DNA of 64,000 nt from the NCBI RefSeq assembly GCF_000192795.1, contig NW_007360626.1, forward strand, positions 1 to 64,000. The letters are read 5' to 3'. This DNA is from Vavraia culicis subsp. floridensis. Taxonomy: Eukaryota > Microsporidia > Pleistophoridae. Made by a program: the position numbers and the translations under genes. Shown here in pieces: positions 11,001 to 19,680 of the stretch. The first letter of the stretch is position 1. Each line of letters starts with the position of its first letter. Under the pieces are notes generated by a model that was not told the origin of the DNA, ran no database searches, and worked only from the letters and a program-made list of their open reading frames with translations.

Positions 11001-11166
11001 CGTCCTTCAACTCACCTTCAGGAGTTCGTGCTATAGATTCTTGCTGCGATATCTGCAATTTCAGGTTCTTCTTGCTTTCAATTTTCTGTGCTTTTGATTG
11101 CTTTTTGATGAACTTTTCCAGTTTTTTCTGTTTCTTCAGATCTTTTTGCTGCTTCCTATCGTTCAT
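8098..11166 (-). CDS. VARS: Valyl-tRNA synthetase
   Basis: A 1022-residue class I aminoacyl-tRNA synthetase that charges tRNA-Val. It has a Lys-rich N-terminal extension (residues 1-60), then PPPNVTGKLHIGH with HIGH at about 112-115, a large editing insertion, a segment around DVLDTWFSSGLWP preceding the second half of the catalytic domain, the KMSKS loop near residue 615 (GRKMSKSLGN) and a helical anticodon-binding domain. These signatures separate it from isoleucyl- and leucyl-tRNA synthetases. The start at 11166 is preferred over upstream in-frame codons because GACCC lies about 7 bases upstream and the protein then begins with the usual basic extension. It probably serves the cytosol only, as microsporidia lack mitochondrial translation. 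Confidence 0.97.
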   Translation of the reverse strand: MNDRKQQKDLKKQKKLEKFIKKQSKAQKIESKKNLKLQISQQESIARTPEGELKDVHQIMKTYDPVQVEEGWYSWWEKKGFFKPEILKKYRNDVREPYVMALPPPNVTGKLHIGHAMMVAIEDAVARYKRMQGFEVLFVPGCDHAGIATQTVVEKKLYKERKLTRYDLGREKFVGMVWKWKEKYGNTIIDQIKRMGTSVDMSRYVFTLDKKVSDGVIEAFVQLYEKKLIYRESKLINWCSKLSTALSDLEVDHKSVKPFTKLQADGKKYVFGVLYAIKYPLADKGSSEVNDYIEIATTRPETIIGDTALCVNPMDKRAQYLKGKVAINPITEEVIPIIFDEYADMEFGSGALKITPAHDFNDYDLAKKHNLAIKNVFNESNEVCVEGNFYKMKRFYARIKVLELLKDAGLFVSETGYEQTLPICSRSGDILEPLLKKQWWLNCKEMAKKAIEAVESNELRIVPDIAVKNWNYWLSNIRDWCLSRQLWWGHQIPAYQVFKGSKSVGWIVARTKDEAKKKAEATYGLNTEEYVLRQDEDVLDTWFSSGLWPFVILGWPAATDDFSRFFPNSILETGSDILFFWVARMVMLSVELTGKVPFNTILLHGIVRDANGRKMSKSLGNVIDPLYVIEGIELDELAKSVTSTNLEPREVKTALEGQKKDFPMGIPRCGSDALRFTLCSYTSGMKDVNLNILRADGYRKFCNKLWNAFKFVLRAVESTKISSDDIAKFEKSLLVVQAGMKYVDTNHEYTKDNSAVEKLEDRELFIEIASKMADESVSERNASGKLFVKTLNEVETDPGHGIGALSISETKSDFFSAPHVIEWLYGKREAMIEEFISSMEAFNFMSATQCVHQFALYMYCDVFIEVVKQCTQTEYVAALVLVFRDIILLLHPFMPFITEELFQRLRILNILDLLESVTVERLPKCLNRGFTDHFSQIINICKSVRSIMDSNNLKSADVQFNDKNALRFKKEMKALCRNVRTFEYVEKVQGRYIDQVGQIKFSILPEDRSVVSDTGSSSEAGY

Positions 11167-12067
11167 TCTATGGGTCTTAAGAAAACAAAAATTTTCTTTC
11201 ACCAAAAGTAACATTTATCGCTTAAATCAATGCGGTACCGTCACTAGCAGTTCAATAAAAACCGATAAATCATGGTTGGTGGCATGTAAATATGGCGTAG
11301 CTCATCGATTTTCACACTCGAACATATTACAACCTGAAATAAGCCCTAATTTGCAAACTTGGTTGCCTGTCTGTTCATTAATGTTCCAAAACACCTGCGC
11401 AAGAAAAAAATTAATTCTTTGAATAAAAATGCAGAAATAACAAACTAAGTAAAAATACCACGTTCAGACATAAATTCCATTTTTCAGGACCATTACGAAT
11501 AACTTGTTACCACTCATGTCATTTATTCATGGTTATTTTCAATCGCACAAAAGTTCATGATTTGTATCAGTTCCTATATCTTCTTCAAAAAATTACTCTG
11601 CTCAATTTTGTCCTCAAATCGATATTCGTGCATCTTTAACTATGCAATACCTTGAATCATGTGATTTTGTGGATATGAGGAACTCTGCTCATATTATGTT
11701 TATTGCTGTGATTAACACCTTATTATGCCAATGCTATAAAGCATCCATCTGGGACCGCATTAAAAATTGTTTTAAGGCCTTTCTCGCTGTACAAAGGAGT
11801 TGTTGCAATTCGTGCATGCCCTTTTAGTCTTTTACCAATGGAGGGAACAGGATGCAAATCAAAGCAGAGGCACGTATCGTCACGCTCAATAAATGGAAGA
11901 GAAAAGTGACACATTTCAAAATAATTTAACGGTGATTGTTCCTTACACCCGGTATGATTGAAACTTAAGTTGTAACGTATTGTAATTTTTTCTTTGCCAC
12001 AGAGACTTCAATTTATATTTGTTCTGCAATCACATCAAAAGATAAACAACGTAGTGGGGTTCAAACC
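11167..12067. other. Intergenic region upstream of VARS
   Basis: Contains the VARS promoter and the 3' flank of thymidylate kinase. An ACACCCGGTATG string near 11946 starts only a 4-codon frame. No gene is supported. Confidence 0.5.
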
Positions 12068-12661
12068 TTAGATAAAAGGTTTTAATAAATCATAGACCTC
12101 ATTAACCGCCTCTTCAACACTTTTGTGACCATCAATAACCACACAATTTTTAGATTCTGAGCAACATTTTTTCAACTGCAGGTAAATTTTCTCTTGAATA
12201 TCCAGGTTATCGTAGATCTCCTCACCAAAATCCTCTCTCGTGACCGTTCTATGCGGTTGCACATCCAGGAACACAAGAATATCGGGTTCAATCAATCCTC
12301 TATCCGGTTCACGCGCCCATTTCTCATCAACGCCTAGTGCGATACTGTACGCTATTCCCGAATAAAAATACCTGTCGCATATAACAACGTGATCTTTTAG
12401 CAGCTTCTTCACTTCTTCGTTCTTCTCCCACCTATTAGCAGAAAATAGTAGATGGCTTGTCTCTTTATTGAATGTTATTTGCTTCTTCAGGTACAGATTT
12501 ACCAATTTGCCTATCGTAGTCGTTCTGTCAGGATAATTTATGAGCACCGGACTGCTGTTCGTTGCTGTCTCTTTCAACCTTTCCACAAGCTTTCTGCATA
12601 ACGTAGATTTTCCAGATCGATCTATTCCTTCTATAACAATGAATTTTCGTTTGCCGGCCAT
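12068..12661 (-). CDS. CDC8: Thymidylate kinase
   Basis: A 197-residue P-loop kinase that phosphorylates dTMP to dTDP. The P-loop EGIDRSGKST lies at residues 11-20. A CDRYFYSG segment near residue 97 matches the DRY-containing substrate-binding motif, and a LID region with DFGEE follows. Length is normal for eukaryotic Tmk. The frame is open for 34 codons upstream, but ATG 12661 is chosen because GCCC lies 3-6 bases before it and the kinase fold begins immediately after. The enzyme should be valuable to an intracellular parasite that imports nucleotides. Confidence 0.95.
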   Translation of the reverse strand: MAGKRKFIVIEGIDRSGKSTLCRKLVERLKETATNSSPVLINYPDRTTTIGKLVNLYLKKQITFNKETSHLLFSANRWEKNEEVKKLLKDHVVICDRYFYSGIAYSIALGVDEKWAREPDRGLIEPDILVFLDVQPHRTVTREDFGEEIYDNLDIQEKIYLQLKKCCSESKNCVVIDGHKSVEEAVNEVYDLLKPFI

Positions 12662-13448
12662 ATGGGCTTGATACGAACCGTCTTTAGATATTTTATAATA
12701 TTTTTTTGGTAACTCCGCTTTCACTTCTAACAACAAGCTGATAACCCAACTATTGTTCATCATTCCCTTTTATTCGTTGTTTTTACAGCATTTTTTCGAT
12801 ATTTTCAATCATATATAATATATTCCGATTTTAATTTATTTGCTTCGTAATACCGTGAACAGATGCAATTACTACACCATAGTTCTATTTGACGGTGCTA
12901 TTGCATCCAAAAAGCTAAGGAAATTTACGTAAATACCTTCCTCGAACAAATACAGGCGGAACGTATGTGTGATAAGAGGATTAGCTGAATATAAAATTTT
13001 ACTGTATCTAATATTTCTTAGCACCATAACCATCATGTTAGATCGCACATGGTTCGTAAGGCGTTCACCACATTTATTTAGTATTGTATCACTACGGGAA
13101 ATAACGCAGTGATGGTTCTTAGGATAAATCGTGATAGCAGCATTGTGACTTTAACCTTTTAATGTAATGATCCAATCACTGGCACAAAGGAGCGAAACAT
13201 ATCACTGATTGAACATAAATTTTGTTTAATAAGCCTCTCATGTTTTAATATAGCACTCGAAATTCTTACTAGCGGTCAAAACCTGTTCTTAATAACTTAT
13301 GATCTTGGAGACCAGCACAATAAATGACAGTTCAGTGCTTCGTTGTGCGCTGGTGTAAGACAAGCAGGGTATAATGCAAACAAATCCGTACCATCATTTA
13401 TCGGCATATTCTCTGTCTTAAACAAGTGAATGTTCTATTTAGAGACCC
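12662..13448. other. Divergent intergenic region
   Basis: Separates thymidylate kinase (minus) and the ASNSD1-like gene (plus). It is AT-rich, with no coding frame of note and no tRNA or repeat. Confidence 0.5.
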
Positions 13449-14849
13449 ATGTGCGGAATAATCGTGGCCAACTCCACAATTCCAGAAAAAACGAAAAAAA
13501 TGGCCATGAACCGTGGACCTGATGCCATAACCGAGACAAAAGTGAGCAATTTCACCTTTATTTCCACCACTTTATCAATACGTGACTGTCCTACAAGGAA
13601 GAATGGCGAAAGTATTCTGTTGTACAACGGAGAAATATATAATGGCGCACCTAGTGACACTGATTCTGTGCAAGAATGTCTAGAAACTATCTGCGAGTGC
13701 GCGGAGTGCTTCTGTGTGGTAAAAAAGGTGTACGAAATGGTAAATGCATATGAAAACGAAGTGGCCATTTGCTTTTATTTCAAGAACTGCATTTACTTTT
13801 TCAAAGACGATGTTGGGAGAAAAAGCTTTGGCTTCACAATTACTGACGTTTTCTATGCTGGATCCGTGGGATTTGAGATCGAGGCCAATCCAAACCTTCT
13901 GTACCAATATCGGTTACGGGACCATAAACTTCTTTGTGTACCTAAGGATGAAAATACTACTTGCCATAAAGGACAAGTCTGTCAGCAGAATGAGATATTG
14001 CACGGGCCTTTTCTTCTTAAACAAGGTGTGGTACGAATCAACTGGTGCGAACCGAAAGATTTAGAATCACAGGCGAGAATACTGGAAAATCTTCTTATAC
14101 AAAGCTGCCGGCGAAGAGTGCATCGTTTTGATAGTGTGATACTTTTTGGTGGTGGCATTGATTCGTTGATCGTAGCAATGGTGCTGAACAAAGTTTTGGA
14201 AAAAGAAAAGGCAATTTATCTGGTCAACACTTCTTTTGACGAAAAAAAGAGCTGGGACAGATCATACGGTCTGGCGAATTACCAGGCACTGTGCGATGTC
14301 TACAAAGAGAGAGAATTTGTGTTTGTAGAGAATGATGTTTCGTTAGAAGAAGTGAGCTGCGTTTTACCTATGATTGAAGCATTGGTATACCCCAAAACAT
14401 CAGTTATGGATGTAAACATAGGCTTGTGCCATTACTTTTCTGCTAAAAGAGCCAAGAACTACACTAAGGTTGTGTATACAGGGATGGGAGCGGATGAACT
14501 TTTTGGTGGCTATGCTAAGTATTTGAAAGGTGTAAATAACGCGAGATTGGCCATTGATCGTGATGTTAAGACGCTGTTTAGAGATAATATTGGTCGAGAC
14601 GATAGAATAATTGCTGATAACGCGGTTGAGATGAGAGCACCATTTTTGGATAAAGATGTGGTGAAATTCGCACTCGGTCTAGATTTGCCCTATCTTGTAA
14701 ATGCTGGTGAGCATAGAAACGAACAGTGTGGAAAAGTAATACTGCGCAAGATTCTCAGCTTATCTGGTTTTGAAAATGAATCTGAAATTAGCAAAAAAGC
14801 TGTGCAGTTCGGATCGGGTCTCAAAAAACAGGAAAAGAAATTTAGATGA
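13449..14849 (+). CDS. ASNSD1: Asparagine synthetase-domain protein, ASNSD1/YML096W type
   Basis: A 466-residue two-domain protein. It begins MCGI, so Cys2 could be the nucleophile of a class II glutamine amidotransferase. RGPDA and LYNGEIYNG segments follow. A C-terminal asparagine-synthetase-like PP-loop ATPase domain has FGGGIDS at about residues 231-238, GMGADELFGGY and a late MRAPFLD motif. The short amidotransferase domain and the overall layout match ASNSD1 rather than true asparagine synthetase. The molecular function of ASNSD1 is not well defined. The PP-loop Ser of SGGxDS is Gly here, which may weaken ATP binding. The ATG is preceded directly by GACCC. Confidence 0.85.
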   Translation: MCGIIVANSTIPEKTKKMAMNRGPDAITETKVSNFTFISTTLSIRDCPTRKNGESILLYNGEIYNGAPSDTDSVQECLETICECAECFCVVKKVYEMVNAYENEVAICFYFKNCIYFFKDDVGRKSFGFTITDVFYAGSVGFEIEANPNLLYQYRLRDHKLLCVPKDENTTCHKGQVCQQNEILHGPFLLKQGVVRINWCEPKDLESQARILENLLIQSCRRRVHRFDSVILFGGGIDSLIVAMVLNKVLEKEKAIYLVNTSFDEKKSWDRSYGLANYQALCDVYKEREFVFVENDVSLEEVSCVLPMIEALVYPKTSVMDVNIGLCHYFSAKRAKNYTKVVYTGMGADELFGGYAKYLKGVNNARLAIDRDVKTLFRDNIGRDDRIIADNAVEMRAPFLDKDVVKFALGLDLPYLVNAGEHRNEQCGKVILRKILSLSGFENESEISKKAVQFGSGLKKQEKKFR

Positions 14850-15997
14850 TCCTTAGTTTTTTGAATGATCGTTGTTTGTACAGACACTCCTATGCAACTA
14901 TCTACGTGTTTAGCAGTACTTTCTAGAGAAATTACCTTGTGCAGATGTTGCATGAGTTCTTTAGCGGTTGCTCATGGTAGTGTTATACGGTTTTACTGCA
15001 CTGTAAGTGCATTTAAGTAAATACGGTGGTAAATTGAATTGCTAAGAGGATTAGAATGGCAGTGCCGGAGATACTTTTTATTTCCACTGCATACGTTGAA
15101 GAAAGTAAAAATTAATGCTTTGTACAATCTCTTTGCCTAGAAAACCGCATGATCATCATTTTCATCTAGCTGAGTGCATCGCTCTTTACGGTATATCCGG
15201 AAAGAAAAATAGCAAATTACGTTTTTTATTTTTCAATTTTGGTTTTATAGCAGCAACTATCATTACTTTTTCGCAAAGACCATCAAGCTACATGGTTTAA
15301 TCACCATTTGGAACTGATCAGTTGTAGTTATCCTCAGATCAAGATATTATTTGAGTGTTAGTTCAATACCAGACAGAAACAAAGTGATGAAGCGTAAAAA
15401 ACTAGCGTAACAATTTTAGTTCATCATACATACCCACTGCTCACTAGAAAGTCTAATTTAAATATCATGAAAGGATGTGATTCGTTATCATGCGTTAATC
15501 CAAGTTCTTCGAAATGAACGTAGATGGTTGCGATTCGTATCCAGATCATACGTCCATATGAATTGGATAACAAAGTCAAAATACGCCGGTGTTGCTGTAC
15601 TAAATTAACATTTTGACATCTTTCGCAATTGGCGCAGTTTTTGCACCAAGAACCGGCTCTGCACGAACAAATTCTGTTACGTCACCGTTCTCAAAACGCG
15701 TCATGCCATTGGTTGTTCTCATACGTTCCTTCTTATTTGGTCCAACAACCACGAAGACAAATCAATCGCTGCTGGCAAAAACATGGAAATGAACTTGTTG
15801 GTCGGTTTTAGCATTGAATACACCTTTTTGTCGCATGTTAAATATTTTATCCACAGCTTATTATGATCCGTGAGAAAATGAAAGTAAAAATAAAATTACA
15901 GGGATGCCCAGCACCATTTGTATGAGCGGATACGGACATTGTGCTTCTGAAGAATCTTTCTATGCGCATTTCATCTTTTTGTAAATCTGTGTTGTAA
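14850..15997. other. Intergenic between ASNSD1-like gene and NOP58
   Basis: No gene is recognised. Short frames at 15115-15300 and 15629-15811 lack start signals and protein-like composition. Confidence 0.5.
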
Positions 15998-16008
15998 AAA
16001 TTTTACCC
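15998..16008 (+). promoter_or_regulatory. AAATTTTACCC promoter element of NOP58
   Basis: A perfect AAATTTTACCC ends 9 bases before the NOP58 ATG at 16018. It is the clearest plus-strand copy of the window-wide start signal. Confidence 0.75.
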
Positions 16009-16017
16009 ATTCAAAAG

Positions 16018-17214
16018 ATGTTGGTGATGCATGAATCAACGGCAGGAATTTTACTGTGTCGTGTTGGCGATGGAGAGAATAGCGAGATCAAAATCGTGGA
16101 CAAGTATCTGTTCAAGGAAAATAAGGAAGCGGTGAACATACTCAGCGAGATTAAGAACCACAGGATAAACGATGAGTTATGCGGGTTCCTGAAGAAGAAT
16201 GTGAGTGAAGACGAATACTTGATAGTAAACGACAAAGAACTGGTTAAAAGTCTTGGCGAAAAGGCAATCAAAGCAAAAGAGGACCTCATACTACAGAAGA
16301 AACTAAAAATGGAGATAGAGACACGGATTCTAAAACATTTTGATCTGACAGAAGAGGAATTTAGGAACAAATGGAGATATATAGCAGACAACATAGCGAC
16401 AGACTCGCTGCACTTCCAGGTGAAGGAGTTTGACACCATGGTTATACAGAGCATCAAGCTGTACGATGATTTGGAAAAGGACGTTAATATGCACTCTATG
16501 AGAATTAAGGAGTGGTACGGATTGCACTTTCCTGAGCTCAGCAATTTGATCGAGAATAACGAGAAATATCTGCGTGCGGTCGATCGCATTGGCAACAGAG
16601 AGAATCTTTCAAAAATGGAAGATGAGGAGTGTAGCGAGTTTAACATGAAGAAGGTGCAAAAATTGGCAAAAAATAGCGTGGGCTCGGATCTCAAGGATGA
16701 AGATATTAAAAAGATCAAGGAGGACATTGCATGCGTACTAAGCATGATAACGTACAGAACTGAGTTAGTGTCCTATCTCACAGAGAAAATGAACGAAATA
16801 GCACCTAACGTAACCGAACTGCTTGGTGTTATGGTGGGATCTCGTTTGCTGGTTAAGGCAGGCTCACTTTCTGCGCTGAGCAAGATGCCAGCCAGCACAA
16901 TCCAAATCCTTGGTGCAGAAAAGGCTCTTTTCAATGCACTGCGGCAGAACGGCAAGACACCCAAGTTCGGAATATTATTCCACGCTCCTCTGGTCTCTAA
17001 CTGTGCTAACAAGGGCCGGATGGCGAGAATGCTGGCTGCCAAGACAGCTATTGCAGCACGTGTTGATTACTACAAGAAAGATAGAGATGGCGCTCTCGGC
17101 AAAAAATACTACGAACAGTTGGACAAGAAGAGACAGAAGATGCAGGACGTAGGTAGCAAAGGAGTGGTCGTTAGGAAAAAGACTGGCAGCAAACCAAAGG
17201 TTGAAAAAAGATAA
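16018..17214 (+). CDS. NOP58: NOP58 box C/D snoRNP core protein
   Basis: A 398-residue Nop5/56/58 family protein that assembles with fibrillarin, Nop56 and Snu13 into box C/D snoRNPs guiding rRNA 2'-O-methylation in the nucleolus. The N-terminus MLV.HE...G fits NOP58. A long helical coiled-coil middle follows. The NOP domain (about 265-350) contains GSRLLVKAGSL, PASTIQILGAEKALFNAL and TPKFGILFH, and a RMLAAKTAIAARVD segment closer to NOP58 than NOP56. One stretch near residue 190 (IGNRENLS) is NOP56-like, so the paralogue call is slightly uncertain. Yeast Nop58 is about 511 residues. The acidic/basic KKE/D tail is missing here and is replaced by a short Lys-rich end. Confidence 0.9.
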   Translation: MLVMHESTAGILLCRVGDGENSEIKIVDKYLFKENKEAVNILSEIKNHRINDELCGFLKKNVSEDEYLIVNDKELVKSLGEKAIKAKEDLILQKKLKMEIETRILKHFDLTEEEFRNKWRYIADNIATDSLHFQVKEFDTMVIQSIKLYDDLEKDVNMHSMRIKEWYGLHFPELSNLIENNEKYLRAVDRIGNRENLSKMEDEECSEFNMKKVQKLAKNSVGSDLKDEDIKKIKEDIACVLSMITYRTELVSYLTEKMNEIAPNVTELLGVMVGSRLLVKAGSLSALSKMPASTIQILGAEKALFNALRQNGKTPKFGILFHAPLVSNCANKGRMARMLAAKTAIAARVDYYKKDRDGALGKKYYEQLDKKRQKMQDVGSKGVVVRKKTGSKPKVEKR

Positions 17215-17866
17215 AGAAGTAAATTAAAAGCCTATTTTACAGAAAATGCGATTGTGCTGTGCTATTCTTCATACAGAGCATGCAAATGATGGCTTAAAAA
17301 CCACGACAAAGTTTTTTGAATATGGAGTTAAAATTGAGCTATTTCAGAGGTTTCCTTCTTAAACTCCCTTAATAATTATGGTGCGAGATGGTACCTGGCA
17401 TCCTTTGAACACATCTTATTGGAGTGACGAGCCGAGGTCTCCTTGGATATTCCTGCACTTTCATCTGTAAAGAGGGTCGCAGGAATAGAAAGGCCATCCT
17501 CACCATAACCAAAGTTATATCACAATGATAGCAATAGCACCAGCCAGCAAATGCAGTTGTAGAGTTGGTGATTGAACAGAAATGCTATACAAGGTGCTTA
17601 AATTGCTAAATTTGTAACGTGTGTTATCCAAATCATGCGATCGCGCGTACAACCCGCTCCTTGTGAACGAAGCTATCGAACTGAAAGTGGGTATTTGATG
17701 ACCGAAAACGGTTTTAAGCCGTAAAATAGCAAATTTGCTCATTGCACGTGGTACAATGAAGATGCATGTGTAGAACCATCAAATGCACCCGTTGGCACCA
17801 GCAACACATCAGGTCATGTCCGAATAACGAACTATACCTCAAAATAAACGCTGTTATCAATGAAAC
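17215..17866. other. Convergent intergenic region
   Basis: Lies between the 3' ends of NOP58 and TIF6. Two antiparallel 30-31 codon frames (plus near 17379, minus 17464-17369) each have a CCC tract upstream, but they overlap each other and neither has a recognisable product. Confidence 0.45.
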
Positions 17867-18592
17867 TTAATTTACCATACTCTCGACCCAGACTTTCTTT
17901 AAATTTTCATCATCACGCCCATCAACAAGCTTGAACGCGTTCTCGATGACCGTTACTTCCGTGGCAGTACTTCTGTGCCCCATGAAGGATATCCAATCAT
18001 TCACCACCATGCCACCACCTATAACCGAGCTGCCCTTATTTATCGTGCCGGCCACCACTGAGACGGAAAGCAGATTGCACAATTCATCAATTTCTTCGAC
18101 AGATGTACGGGGATGCACCAACATTCCTTGGTTATTCATCGCACTAAACGTGCCAACCAGCGGCTCACAACCAATGTTGTGTCTGAACACATCGACCATA
18201 AGAACCTCCTCAATGTTCTTCACGCTCTCATCATCAATGTCACCATGGACCAATGCCACCGAGTCATTGCACACAATAACGTTGCCCAGCGCGTTCAAGC
18301 GCTCGCCAATTCGCTTTATTCTTACGTTTTCGGGCAGAAGATTACGCAGATGCAACAGTTCCTGATCAGTTGCCGTGCTTGGTACCAATAAACCGTTTTT
18401 GTTGCCAACACACAGACTGCCCACTGTTTTTATACTGTTTATTGTTGTCTCCACCAGGGGAATGTGGAGGTGTTCTTGGAAGTAAGAATAGAAGTTTCGT
18501 GAGGAGCTCTTGCCCACAATGCAATACTTGTTTGTTAAAATGGCATACGCTCCTATGTCGCTGCTTCCCTCAAAGTCAACACGTTGTGACAT
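17867..18592 (-). CDS. TIF6: Translation initiation factor 6 (eIF6/TIF6)
   Basis: A 241-residue pentein-fold protein that binds the nascent 60S subunit and blocks premature joining to 40S. It is needed for pre-60S maturation and must be released before translation. Length matches yeast Tif6 (245). Recognisable segments include the N-terminal FEGSSDIGAYAILTNKYC, a central NALGNVIVCND, the GCEPLVGTF turn and the C-terminal GGGMVVNDWISFMGHRSTATE. The longer frame to 18667 adds 25 residues absent from the family. ATG 18592 has CCCCC immediately upstream and was chosen. Confidence 0.97.
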   Translation of the reverse strand: MSQRVDFEGSSDIGAYAILTNKYCIVGKSSSRNFYSYFQEHLHIPLVETTINSIKTVGSLCVGNKNGLLVPSTATDQELLHLRNLLPENVRIKRIGERLNALGNVIVCNDSVALVHGDIDDESVKNIEEVLMVDVFRHNIGCEPLVGTFSAMNNQGMLVHPRTSVEEIDELCNLLSVSVVAGTINKGSSVIGGGMVVNDWISFMGHRSTATEVTVIENAFKLVDGRDDENLKKVWVESMVN

Positions 18593-19239
18593 AGGGGGTA
18601 ATGACAAAAATATTTTTATGGTGCATGCGTAGGAAGTGAAAGGCTGTGCACAGCACGATAAGTTCATTCTCCTAGGATGAACAAAAGACAGGGAGTGCCC
18701 TGATAAATTTTACCCGTCTATGCTTCCAGCCATGTATTCTTCACAAGCCCACCTTTTACATATTATTCTATTTTATGGTCACTTCTTCTATTTATAGCTG
18801 CATTTTCATTTCAGCGCGGCTGAACACCACCAAATGAAAATATTGTGGATGTGAATCACACGGTAGCTAATGATAATGCACCTTATGGTGTTATGTGCGA
18901 GCTATTATTCGAAGTATTATACTTCGTCCCGATACTCGGCTCTATTCTTTTTCTTTCCTTCAATTTCCGCTCCTCATATGAACGTACCATTACAACCTTT
19001 CTGGCAATAAGTAAAGTAAAACAAGCATAACTGCTTTCTTTACAGGTTTAATTTATTTTTACTCCACGGAAGTACCTAAGGAGCGACTTACAGCATGTGC
19101 GTTAGCACCAGGCACCGTTTTTTATCACAAAAAGGAATAAATGATAAAAAATTATGTAAAAAGATCATAGGTGCACGTGATTAATGAAACATTCGTTTCC
19201 AAGAGTATTTTTCGGTTAGTATTTTCCCACCTCCACCTT
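18593..19239. other. Intergenic region containing an orphan promoter motif
   Basis: Starts with the TIF6 promoter (minus). It also holds a perfect plus-strand AAATTTTACCC at 18705-18715 with an ATG 5 bases later that opens only a 25-codon frame. A 61-codon frame at 18845-19030 begins with GTG and is not supported. Confidence 0.45.
18705..18715 (+). promoter_or_regulatory. Orphan AAATTTTACCC element
   Basis: An exact copy of the strong start signal, followed by ATG at 18720 and a 25-codon frame ending at 18797 (a short hydrophobic peptide). There is no other gene on this strand until 19.2-19.7 kb. It could serve a micro-gene, an unrecognised spliced gene or a non-coding transcript, or be a relic of a lost gene. 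Confidence 0.45.
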
Positions 19240-19500
19240 ATGAATTGTTACTTGTGTTTGTTCCTCATAGAACCGAAGATGCTTTCTGTTTTGGTTGAAC
19301 TGCCCATTAACAAATTATCCCTTGATGTGCCTGATGTGATAACTAAGTTTATTTACGTGGTCTGTCCAAATGATGATCTTTTGCATTTCATTATGATTGT
19401 ATCCGTGCAGAAGGAAGTTTTGCCCAATACTGGACAAAGAGGTCATTTAAACATTCACATACTCCTACAAATGCTCATTTTTCATACAAAAGCACTCTGA
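19240..19500 (+). CDS. Doubtful small ORF, 86 residues
   Basis: I do not recognise it. The frame is open from 19171. ATG 19240 is given because TTCCC and ACC-rich sequence lie 5-15 bases upstream. Composition is moderately protein-like, mostly hydrophobic with few charges, and no domain is visible. It lies about 180 bases before GPMI on the same strand. It may be a chance frame. Confidence 0.22.
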   Translation: MNCYLCLFLIEPKMLSVLVELPINKLSLDVPDVITKFIYVVCPNDDLLHFIMIVSVQKEVLPNTGQRGHLNIHILLQMLIFHTKAL

Positions 19501-19680
19501 TGGCAGTGTGACGACCGGACTGAGCTGATACGTAACAAGGATGTTTACAGTACTACGAATGAGATGGCTGGACCGTTTAAAAAACCTAACCATCCTTCTT
19601 GAACTGTAAAACGTGGATAAAACTGAAACATAACAAATCTGTTTTAGTCGTTTGTTATGAGGGCCCCTTGTTCTGAACCT

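Noticed and set aside
12050..12075. GGTTTGAACC string resembling a tRNA T loop (minus strand)
   Set aside because: The sequence 5' of it is the thymidylate kinase C-terminus and no cloverleaf forms.
17369..17464. 31-codon minus-strand frame with ACCC upstream, overlapped by a 30-codon plus-strand frame also with CCC
   Set aside because: Mutually antisense, very short and unrecognised; CCC alone is a weak criterion.
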